A stretch of 64,000 nt of DNA from Acanthosepion esculentum (lineage: Eukaryota > Mollusca > Cephalopoda > Sepiida > Sepiidae), in assembly GCA_964036315.1 (NCBI GenBank), contig OZ038485.1, positions 73,094,824-73,158,823 of the forward strand. The letters run 5' to 3'. The notes beneath the pieces are model-generated. The model ran no database searches. It saw nothing but the letters and a program-made list of their open reading frames with translations, and was not told the DNA's origin. The position numbers and the translations under genes are program-made. This document shows, piece by piece, positions 37,401-49,687 of the stretch (its first letter is position 1; each line of letters begins with the position of its first letter).

Positions 37401-40400
37401 TTTACACCTAAAATTCAATATTTTTCAAAACTTTGTAAAACTTAAAATTTGCAATATAACTTTGTGAAAACTGTTGAAACTTGTTGAAATCAATAGTTTT
37501 CGATCGATAACATATAGATTTTCAATAATTTCATTGGTTTTTTAATGATTTCAATAAGTAAATCAATTTTACAAACAAAAGTGTTTAAGGTTGAAAAACC
37601 AGCCAAAACAGCTTGCTTTTACACCTAAAATTCAATATTTTTCAAAACTTTGTAAAACTTAAAATTTGCAATATGACTTTGTGAAATCTGTTGAAACTTG
37701 TTGAACTCAATAGTTTTCGATCGATAACATATCGATTTTCAATAATTTTATTGGTTTTCTAAAGATTTCAATAAGTAAATCAATTTTACACGCAACCGTG
37801 TTTAAGGTTGAAAAACAAGCCAAAACAGCTTGCTTTTACACCTAAAATTCAATATTTTTCAAAACTTTGTAAAACTTAAAATTTGCAATATAACTTTGTG
37901 AAAACTGTTGAAACTTGTTGAAATCAATAGTTTTGGATCGATAACATATCGATTTTCAATAATTTTATTGGTTTTCTAAAGATTTCAATAAGTAAATCAA
38001 TTTTACACGCAACCGTGTTTAACGTTGAAAAACAAGCCAAAACAGCTTGCTTTTACACCTAAAATTCAATATTTTTCAAAACTTTGTAAAACTTAAAATT
38101 TGCAATATAACTTTGTGAAAACTGTTGAAAATTGTTGAAATCAATAGTTTTCGATCGATAACATATCGATTTTCAATAATTTTATTGGTTTTCTAAAGAT
38201 TTCAATAAGTAAATCAATTTTACACGCAACCGTGTTTAACGTTGAAAAACAAGCCAAAACAGCTTTCTTTTACACCTAAAATTCAATATTTTTCAAAACT
38301 TTGTAAAACTTAAAATTTGCAATATAACTTTGTGAAAACTGTTGAAACTTGTTGAAATCAATAGTTTTCGATCGATAACATATCGATTTTCAATAATTTT
38401 ATTGGTTTTCTAAAGATTTCAATAAGTAAATCAATTTTACAAACAACAGTGTTTAAGGTTGAAAAACCAGCCAAAACAGCTTGCTTTTACACCTAAAATT
38501 CAATATTTTTCAAAACTTTGTAAAACTTAAAATTTGCAATATAACTTTGTGAAAACTGTTGAAACTTGTTGAAATCAATAGTTTTCGATCGATAACATAT
38601 CGATTTTCAATAATTTCATTGGTTTTCTAAAGATTTCAATAAGTAAATCAATTTTACACGCAACCGTGTTTAACGTTGAAAAACAAGCCAAAACAGCTTG
38701 CTTTTACACCTAAAATTCAATATTTTTCAAAACTTTGTAAAACTTAAAATTTGCAATATAACTTTGTGCAAACTGTTGAAACTTGTTGAAATCAATAGCT
38801 TTCGATCGATAACATATCGATTTTCAATAATTTTATTGGTTTTCTAAAGATTTCAATAAGTAAATCAATTTTACACGCAACCGTGTTTAAGGTTGAAAAA
38901 CAAGCCAAAACAGCTTGCTTTTACACCTAAAATTCAATATTTTTCAAAACTTTGTAAAACTTAAAATTTGCAATATAACTTTGTGAAAACTGTTGAAACT
39001 TGTTGAAATCAATAGTTTTCGATCGATAACATATCGATTTTCAATAATTTTATTGGTTTTCTAAAGATTTCAATAAGTAAATCAATTTTACAAACAACAG
39101 TGTTTAAGGTTGAAAAACCAGCCAAAACAGCTTGCTTTTACACCTAAAATTCAATATTTTTCAAAACTTTGTAAAACTTAAAATTTGCAATATAACTTTG
39201 TGAAAACTGTTGAAACTTGTTGAAATCAATAGTTTTCGATCGATAACATATCGATTTTCAATAATTTCATTGGTTTTCTAAAGATTTCAATAAGTAAATC
39301 AATTTTACACGCAACCGTGTTTAACGTTGAAAAACAAGCCAAAACAGCTTGCTTTTACACCTAAAATTCAATATTTTTCAAAACTTTGTAAAACTTAAAA
39401 TTTGCAATATAACTTTGTGAAAACTGTTGAAACTTGTTGAAATCAATAGTTTTCGATCGATAACATATAGATTTTCAATAATTTCATTGGTTTTTTAATG
39501 ATTTCAATAAGTAAATCAATTTTACAAACAAAAGTGTTTAAGGTTGAAAAACCAGCCAAAACAGCTTGCTTTTACACCTAAAATTCAATATTTTTCAAAA
39601 CTTTGTAAAACTTAAAATTTGCAATATGACTTTGTGAAATCTGTTGAAACTTGTTGAACTCAATAGTTTTCGATCGATAACATATCGATTTTCAATAATT
39701 TTATTGGTTTTCTAAAGATTTCAATAAGTAAATCAATTTTACACGCAACCGTGTTTAAGGTTGAAAAACAAGCCAAAACAGCTTGCTTTTACACCTAAAA
39801 TTCAATATTTTTCAAAACTTTGTAAAACTTAAAATTTGCAATATAACTTTGTGAAAACTGTTGAAACTTGTTGAAATCAATAGTTTTGGATCGATAACAT
39901 ATCGATTTTCAATAATTTTATTGGTTTTCTAAAGATTTCAATAAGTAAATCAATTTTACACGCAACCGTGTTTAACGTTGAAAAACAAGCCAAAACAGCT
40001 TGCTTTTACACCTAAAATTCAATATTTTTCAAAACTTTGTAAAACTTAAAATTTGCAATATAACTTTGTGAAAACTGTTGAAAATTGTTGAAATCAATAG
40101 TTTTCGATCGATAACATATCGATTTTCAATAATTTTATTGGTTTTCTAAAGATTTCAATAAGTAAATCAATTTTACACGCAACCGTGTTTAACGTTGAAA
40201 AACAAGCCAAAACAGCTTTCTTTTACACCTAAAATTCAATATTTTTCAAAACTTTGTAAAACTTAAAATTTGCAATATAACTTTGTGAAAACTGTTGAAA
40301 CTTGTTGAAATCAATAGTTTTCGATCGATAACATATCGATTTTCAATAATTTTATTGGTTTTCTAAAGATTTCAATAAGTAAATCAATTTTACAAACAAC

Positions 40401-42310
40401 AGTGTTTAAGGTTGAAAAACCAGCCAAAACAGCTTGCTTTTACACCTAAAATTCAATATTTTTCAAAACTTTGTAAAACTTAAAATTTGCAATATAACTT
40501 TGTGAAAACTGTTGAAACTTGTTGAAATCAATAGTTTTCGATCGATAACATATCGATTTTCAATAATTTCATTGGTTTTCTAAAGATTTCAATAAGTAAA
40601 TCAATTTTACACGCAACCGTGTTTAACGTTGAAAAACAAGCCAAAACAGCTTGCTTTTACACCTAAAATTCAATATTTTTCAAAACTTTGTAAAACTTAA
40701 AATTTGCAATATAACTTTGTGCAAACTGTTGAAACTTGTTGAAATCAATAGCTTTCGATCGATAACATATCGATTTTCAATAATTTTATTGGTTTTCTAA
40801 AGATTTCAATAAGTAAATCAATTTTACACGCAACCGTGTTTAAGGTTGAAAAACAAGCCAAAACAGCTTGCTTTTACACCTAAAATTCAATATTTTTCAA
40901 AACTTTGTAAAACTTAAAATTTGCAATATAACTTTGTGAAAACTGTTGAAAATTGTTGAAATCAATAGTTTTCGATCGATAACATATCGATTTTCAATAA
41001 TTTTATTGGTTTTCTAAAGATTTCAATAAGTAAATCAATTTTTCATACTGCAGTGTTTAACGTTGAAAAAGAAGCCAAAACAGCTTCCTTTTACACCTAA
41101 AATTCAATATTTTTCAAAACTTTGTAAAACTTAAAATTTGCAATATAACTTTGTGAAAACTGTTGAAACTTGTTGAAATCAATAGTTTTGGATCGATAAC
41201 ATATCGATTTTCAATAATTTTATTGGTTTTCTAAAGATTTCAATAAGTAAATCAATTTTACACGCAACCGTGTTTAAGGTTGAAAAACAAGCCAAAACAG
41301 CTTGCTTTTACACCTAAAATTCAATATTTTTCAAAACTTTGTAAAACTTAAAATTTGCAATATAACTTTGTGAAAACTGTTGAAAATTGTTGAAATCAAT
41401 AGTTTTCGATCGATAACATATCGATTTTCAATAATTTTATTGGTTTTCTAAAGATTTCAATAAGTAAATCAATTTTACACGCAACCGTGTTTAACGTTGA
41501 AAAACAAGCCAAAACAGCTTTCTTTTACACCTAAAATTCAATATTTTTCAAAACTTTGTAAAACTTAAAATTTGCAATATAACTTTGTGAAAACTGTTGA
41601 AACTTGTTGAAATCAATAGTTTTGGATCGATAACATATCGATTTTCAATAATTTTATTGGTTTTCTAAAGATTTCAATAAGTAAATCAATTTTACACGCA
41701 ACCGTGTTTAAGGTTGAAAAACAAGCCAAAACAGCTTGCTTTTACACCTAAAATTCAATATTTTTCAAAACTTTGTAAAACTTAAAATTTGCAATATAAC
41801 TTTGTGAAAACTGTTGAAAATTGTTGAAATCAATAGTTTTCGATCGATAACATATCGATTTTCAATAATTTTATTGGTTTTCTAAAGATTTCAATAAGTA
41901 AATCAATTTTACACGCAACCGTGTTTAACGTTGAAAAACAAGCCAAAACAGCTTTCTTTTACACCTAAAATTCAATATTTTTCAAAACTTTGTAAAACTT
42001 AAAATTTGCAATATAACTTTGTGAAAACTGTTGAAACTTGTTGAAATCAATAGTTTTCGATCGATAACATATAGATTTTCAATAATTTCATTGGTTTTCT
42101 AATGATTTCAATAAGTAAATCAATTTTACACGCAACCGTGTTTAACGTTGAAAAACAAGCCAAAACAGCTTGCTTTTACACCTAAAATTCAATATTTTTC
42201 AAAACTTTGTAAAACTTAAAATTTGCAATATAACTTTGTGAAAACTGTTGAAACTTGTTGAAATCAATAGTTTTCGATCGATAACATATCGATTTTCAAT
42301 AATTTTATTG
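34500..42310 (+). repeat. 36-monomer higher-order unit, first copy (7811 bp)
   Basis: The unit runs block alpha (18 monomers, 34500-38404), then five monomers (38405-39489: aaccagcc; tgtgcaaac; A type; aaccagcc; atatagat), then the beta series (13 monomers, 39490-42310). It contains an internal 9-monomer duplication: 37537-39489 and 39490-41442 begin with the same atatgac monomer, 1953 bp apart. One 216-bp copy at 36019 explains a length of 36 x 217 minus 1. The next unit starts again with acataaaatt and gcaagataac at 42311. At the marker sites I scanned the two units agree; I did not compare every base. Confidence 0.88.
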
Positions 42311-45300
42311 GTTTTCTAAAGATTTCAATAAGTAAATCAATTTTACACGCAACCGTGTTTAACGTTGAAAAACAAGCCAAAACAGCTTGCTTTTACACAT
42401 AAAATTCAATATTTTTCAAAACTTTGTAAAACTTAAAATTTGCAAGATAACTTTGTGAAAACTGTTGAAACTTGTTGAAATCAATAGTTTTCGATCGATA
42501 ACATATCGATTTTCAATAATTTTATTGGTTTTCTAGAGATTTCAATAAGTAAATCAATTTTACACGCAACCGTGTTTAAGGTTGAAAAACAAGCCAAAAC
42601 AGCTTGCTTTTACACCTAAAATTCAATATTTTTCAAAACTTTGTAAAACTTAAAATTTGCAATATAACTTTGTGAAAACTGTTGAAACTTGTTGAAATCA
42701 ATAGTTTTCGATCGATAACATATCGATTTTCAATAATTTTATTGGTTTTCTAAAGATTTCAATAAGTAAATCAATTTTACACGCAACCGTGTTTAAGGTT
42801 GAAAAACAAGCCAAAACAGCTTGCTTTTACACCTAAAATTCAATATTTTTCAAAACTTTGTAAAACTTAAAATTTGCAATATAACTTTGTGAAAACTGTT
42901 GAAACTTGTTGAAATCAATAGTTTTCGATCGATAACATATCGATTTTCAATAATTTTATTGGTTTTCTAAAGATTTCAATAAGTAAATCAATTTTACACG
43001 CAACCGTGTTTAACGTTGAAAAACAAGCCAAAACAGCTTTCTTTTACACCTAAAATTCAATATTTTTCAAAACTTTGTAAAACTTAAAATTTGCAATATA
43101 ACTTTGTGAAAACTGTTGAAACTTGTTGAAATCAATAGTTTTCGATCGATAACATATCGATTTTCAATAATTTTATTGGTTTTCTAAAGATTTCAATAAG
43201 TAAATCAATTTTACACGCAACCGTGTTTAAGGTTGAAAAACAAGCCAAAACAGCTTGCTTTTACACCTAAAATTCAATATTTTTCAAAACTTTGTAAAAC
43301 TTAAAATTTGCAATATAACTTTGTGAAAACTGTTGAAACTTGTTGAAATCAATAGTTTTGGATCGATAACATATCGATTTTCAATAATTTTATTGGTTTT
43401 CTAAAGATTTCAATAAGTAAATCAATTTTACACGCAACCGTGTTTAAGGTTGAAAAACAAGCCAAAACAGCTTGCTTTTACACATAAAATTCAATATTTT
43501 TCAAAACTTTGTAAAACTTAAAATTTGCAATATAACTTTGTGAAAACTGTTGAAAATTGTTGAAATCAATAGTTTTCGATCGATAACATATCGATTTTCA
43601 ATAATTTTATTGGTTTTCTAAAGATTTATATAAGTAAATCAATTTTAAAAACAACAGTGTTTAACGTTGAAAAACAAGCCAAAACAGCTTGCTTTTACAC
43701 CTAAAATTCAATATTTTTCAAAACTTTGTAAAACTTAAAATTTGCAATATAACTTTGTGAAAACTGTTGAAAATTGTTGAAATCAATAGTTTTCGATCGA
43801 TAACATATCGATTTTCAATAATTTTATTGGTTTTCTAAAGATTTCAATAAGTAAATCAATTTTACAAACAACAGTGTTTAACGTTGAAAACCAGCCAAAA
43901 CAGCTTGCTTTTACACCTAAAATTCAATATTTTTCAAAACTTTGTAAAACTTAAAATTTGCAATATAACTTTATGAAAACTGTTGAAACTTGTTGAAATC
44001 AATAGTTTTCGATCGATAACATATAGATTTTCAATAATTTCATTGGTTTTTTAATGATTTCAATAAGTAAATCAATTTTACAAACAAAAGTGTTTAAGGT
44101 TGAAAAACCAGCCAAAACAGCTTGCTTTTACACCTAAAATTCAATATTTTTCAAAACTTTGTAAAACTTAAAATTTGCAATATAACTTTGTGAAATCTGT
44201 TGAAACTTGTTGAACTCAATAGTTTTCGATCGATAACATATCGATTTTCAATAATTTTATTGGTTTTCTAAAGATTTCAATAAGTAAATCAATTTTACAC
44301 GCAACCGTGTTTAACGTTGAAAAACAAGCCAAAACAGCTTGCTTTTACACCTAAAATTCAATATTTTTCAAAACTTTGTAAAACTTAAAATTTGCAATAT
44401 AACTTTGTGAAAACTGTTGAAACTTGTTGAAATCAATAGTTTTCGATCGATAACATATCGATTTTCAATAATTTCATTGGTTTTCTAATGATTTCAATAA
44501 GTAAATCAATTTTACAAACAACAGTGTTTAAGGTTGAAAAACAAGCCAAAACAGCTTGCTTTTACACCTAAAATTCAATATTTTTCAAAACTTTGTAAAA
44601 CTTAAAATTTGCAATATAACTTTGTGAAATCTGTTGAAACTTGTTGAAATCAATAGTTTTCGATCGATAACATATCGATTTTCAATAATTTTATTGGTTT
44701 TCTAAAGATTTCAATAAGTAAATCAATTTTACACGCAACCGTGTTTAACGTTGAAAAACAAGCCAAAACAGCTTGCTTTTACACCTAAAATTCAATATTT
44801 TTCAAAACTTTGTAAAACTTAAAATTTGCAATATAACTTTGTGAAAACTGTTGAAACTTGTTGAAATCAATAGTTTTGGATCGATAACATATCGATTTTC
44901 AATAATTTTATTGGTTTTCTAAAGATTTCAATAAGTAAATCAATTTTACACGCAACCGTTTTTAACGTTGAAAAACAAGCCAAAACAGCTTGCTTTTACA
45001 CCTAAAATTCAATATTTTTCAAAAATTTGTAAAACTTAAAATTTGCAATATAACTTTGTGAAATCTCTTGAAACTTGTTGAAATCAATAGTTTTCGATCG
45101 ATAACATATCGATTTTCAATAATTTTATTGGTTTTCTAAAGATTTCAATAAGTAAATAAATTTTACACGCAACCGTGTTTAACGTTGAAAAACAAGCCAA
45201 AACAGCTTGCTTTTACACCTAAAATTCAATATTTTTCAAAACTTTGTAAAACTTAAAATTTGCAATATAACTTTGTGAAAACTGTTGAAACTTGTTGAAA

Positions 45301-48300
45301 TCAATAGTTTTCGATCGATAACATATAGATTTTCAATAATTTCATTGGTTTTTTAATGATTTCAATAAGTAAATCAATTTTACAAACAAAAGTGTTTAAG
45401 GTTGAAAAACCAGCCAAAACAGCTTGCTTTTACACCTAAAATTCAATATTTTTCAAAACTTTGTAAAACTTAAAATTTGCAATATGACTTTGTGAAATCT
45501 GTTGAAACTTGTTGAACTCAATAGTTTTCGATCGATAACATATCGATTTTCAATAATTTTATTGGTTTTCTAAAGATTTCAATAAGTAAATCAATTTTAC
45601 ACGCAACCGTGTTTAAGGTTGAAAAACAAGCCAAAACAGCTTGCTTTTACACCTAAAATTCAATATTTTTCAAAACTTTGTAAAACTTAAAATTTGCAAT
45701 ATAACTTTGTGAAAACTGTTGAAACTTGTTGAAATCAATAGTTTTGGATCGATAACATATCGATTTTCAATAATTTTATTGGTTTTCTAAAGATTTCAAT
45801 AAGTAAATCAATTTTACACGCAACCGTGTTTAACGTTGAAAAACAAGCCAAAACAGCTTGCTTTTACACCTAAAATTCAATATTTTTCAAAACTTTGTAA
45901 AACTTAAAATTTGCAATATAACTTTGTGAAAACTGTTGAAAATTGTTGAAATCAATAGTTTTCGATCGATAACATATCGATTTTCAATAATTTTATTGGT
46001 TTTCTAAAGATTTCAATAAGTAAATCAATTTTACACGCAACCGTGTTTAACGTTGAAAAACAAGCCAAAACAGCTTTCTTTTACACCTAAAATTCAATAT
46101 TTTTCAAAACTTTGTAAAACTTAAAATTTGCAATATAACTTTGTGAAAACTGTTGAAACTTGTTGAAATCAATAGTTTTCGATCGATAACATATCGATTT
46201 TCAATAATTTTATTGGTTTTCTAAAGATTTCAATAAGTAAATCAATTTTACAAACAACAGTGTTTAAGGTTGAAAAACCAGCCAAAACAGCTTGCTTTTA
46301 CACCTAAAATTCAATATTTTTCAAAACTTTGTAAAACTTAAAATTTGCAATATAACTTTGTGAAAACTGTTGAAACTTGTTGAAATCAATAGTTTTCGAT
46401 CGATAACATATCGATTTTCAATAATTTCATTGGTTTTCTAAAGATTTCAATAAGTAAATCAATTTTACACGCAACCGTGTTTAACGTTGAAAAACAAGCC
46501 AAAACAGCTTGCTTTTACACCTAAAATTCAATATTTTTCAAAACTTTGTAAAACTTAAAATTTGCAATATAACTTTGTGCAAACTGTTGAAACTTGTTGA
46601 AATCAATAGCTTTCGATCGATAACATATCGATTTTCAATAATTTTATTGGTTTTCTAAAGATTTCAATAAGTAAATCAATTTTACACGCAACCGTGTTTA
46701 AGGTTGAAAAACAAGCCAAAACAGCTTGCTTTTACACCTAAAATTCAATATTTTTCAAAACTTTGTAAAACTTAAAATTTGCAATATAACTTTGTGAAAA
46801 CTGTTGAAACTTGTTGAAATCAATAGTTTTCGATCGATAACATATCGATTTTCAATAATTTTATTGGTTTTCTAAAGATTTCAATAAGTAAATCAATTTT
46901 ACAAACAACAGTGTTTAAGGTTGAAAAACCAGCCAAAACAGCTTGCTTTTACACCTAAAATTCAATATTTTTCAAAACTTTGTAAAACTTAAAATTTGCA
47001 ATATAACTTTGTGAAAACTGTTGAAACTTGTTGAAATCAATAGTTTTCGATCGATAACATATCGATTTTCAATAATTTCATTGGTTTTCTAAAGATTTCA
47101 ATAAGTAAATCAATTTTACACGCAACCGTGTTTAACGTTGAAAAACAAGCCAAAACAGCTTGCTTTTACACCTAAAATTCAATATTTTTCAAAACTTTGT
47201 AAAACTTAAAATTTGCAATATAACTTTGTGAAAACTGTTGAAACTTGTTGAAATCAATAGTTTTCGATCGATAACATATAGATTTTCAATAATTTCATTG
47301 GTTTTTTAATGATTTCAATAAGTAAATCAATTTTACAAACAAAAGTGTTTAAGGTTGAAAAACCAGCCAAAACAGCTTGCTTTTACACCTAAAATTCAAT
47401 ATTTTTCAAAACTTTGTAAAACTTAAAATTTGCAATATGACTTTGTGAAATCTGTTGAAACTTGTTGAACTCAATAGTTTTCGATCGATAACATATCGAT
47501 TTTCAATAATTTTATTGGTTTTCTAAAGATTTCAATAAGTAAATCAATTTTACACGCAACCGTGTTTAAGGTTGAAAAACAAGCCAAAACAGCTTGCTTT
47601 TACACCTAAAATTCAATATTTTTCAAAACTTTGTAAAACTTAAAATTTGCAATATAACTTTGTGAAAACTGTTGAAACTTGTTGAAATCAATAGTTTTGG
47701 ATCGATAACATATCGATTTTCAATAATTTTATTGGTTTTCTAAAGATTTCAATAAGTAAATCAATTTTACACGCAACCGTGTTTAACGTTGAAAAACAAG
47801 CCAAAACAGCTTGCTTTTACACCTAAAATTCAATATTTTTCAAAACTTTGTAAAACTTAAAATTTGCAATATAACTTTGTGAAAACTGTTGAAAATTGTT
47901 GAAATCAATAGTTTTCGATCGATAACATATCGATTTTCAATAATTTTATTGGTTTTCTAAAGATTTCAATAAGTAAATCAATTTTACACGCAACCGTGTT
48001 TAACGTTGAAAAACAAGCCAAAACAGCTTTCTTTTACACCTAAAATTCAATATTTTTCAAAACTTTGTAAAACTTAAAATTTGCAATATAACTTTGTGAA
48101 AACTGTTGAAACTTGTTGAAATCAATAGTTTTCGATCGATAACATATCGATTTTCAATAATTTTATTGGTTTTCTAAAGATTTCAATAAGTAAATCAATT
48201 TTACAAACAACAGTGTTTAAGGTTGAAAAACCAGCCAAAACAGCTTGCTTTTACACCTAAAATTCAATATTTTTCAAAACTTTGTAAAACTTAAAATTTG

Positions 48301-49687
48301 CAATATAACTTTGTGAAAACTGTTGAAACTTGTTGAAATCAATAGTTTTCGATCGATAACATATCGATTTTCAATAATTTCATTGGTTTTCTAAAGATTT
48401 CAATAAGTAAATCAATTTTACACGCAACCGTGTTTAACGTTGAAAAACAAGCCAAAACAGCTTGCTTTTACACCTAAAATTCAATATTTTTCAAAACTTT
48501 GTAAAACTTAAAATTTGCAATATAACTTTGTGCAAACTGTTGAAACTTGTTGAAATCAATAGCTTTCGATCGATAACATATCGATTTTCAATAATTTTAT
48601 TGGTTTTCTAAAGATTTCAATAAGTAAATCAATTTTACACGCAACCGTGTTTAAGGTTGAAAAACAAGCCAAAACAGCTTGCTTTTACACCTAAAATTCA
48701 ATATTTTTCAAAACTTTGTAAAACTTAAAATTTGCAATATAACTTTGTGAAAACTGTTGAAAATTGTTGAAATCAATAGTTTTCGATCGATAACATATCG
48801 ATTTTCAATAATTTTATTGGTTTTCTAAAGATTTCAATAAGTAAATCAATTTTTCATACTGCAGTGTTTAACGTTGAAAAAGAAGCCAAAACAGCTTCCT
48901 TTTACACCTAAAATTCAATATTTTTCAAAACTTTGTAAAACTTAAAATTTGCAATATAACTTTGTGAAAACTGTTGAAACTTGTTGAAATCAATAGTTTT
49001 GGATCGATAACATATCGATTTTCAATAATTTTATTGGTTTTCTAAAGATTTCAATAAGTAAATCAATTTTACACGCAACCGTGTTTAAGGTTGAAAAACA
49101 AGCCAAAACAGCTTGCTTTTACACCTAAAATTCAATATTTTTCAAAACTTTGTAAAACTTAAAATTTGCAATATAACTTTGTGAAAACTGTTGAAAATTG
49201 TTGAAATCAATAGTTTTCGATCGATAACATATCGATTTTCAATAATTTTATTGGTTTTCTAAAGATTTCAATAAGTAAATCAATTTTACACGCAACCGTG
49301 TTTAACGTTGAAAAACAAGCCAAAACAGCTTTCTTTTACACCTAAAATTCAATATTTTTCAAAACTTTGTAAAACTTAAAATTTGCAATATAACTTTGTG
49401 AAAACTGTTGAAACTTGTTGAAATCAATAGTTTTCGATCGATAACATATAGATTTTCAATAATTTCATTGGTTTTCTAATGATTTCAATAAGTAAATCAA
49501 TTTTACACGCAACCGTGTTTAACGTTGAAAAACAAGCCAAAACAGCTTGCTTTTACACCTAAAATTCAATATTTTTCAAAACTTTGTAAAACTTAAAATT
49601 TGCAATATAACTTTGTGAAAACTGTTGAAACTTGTTGAAATCAATAGTTTTCGATCGATAACATATCGATTTTCAATAATTTTATTG
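42311..49687 (+). repeat. 36-monomer higher-order unit, second copy, 34 monomers (7377 bp)
   Basis: All rare markers return at an offset of 7811 bp: acataaaatt with gcaagataac (42311), ctagag (42528), agatttatat (43613), the 216-bp copy (43830), ccgttttt (44914 monomer), atatgac (45348 and 47301) and catactgcag (48820). Two monomers present in the first copy (41443-41876 area, ttttggatc and gaaaattg types after the catactgcag copy) are absent here, so 49254 corresponds to the later gctttctttt/atatagat monomer. No third unit follows; at 49688 the sequence passes to a different order. Confidence 0.87.
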
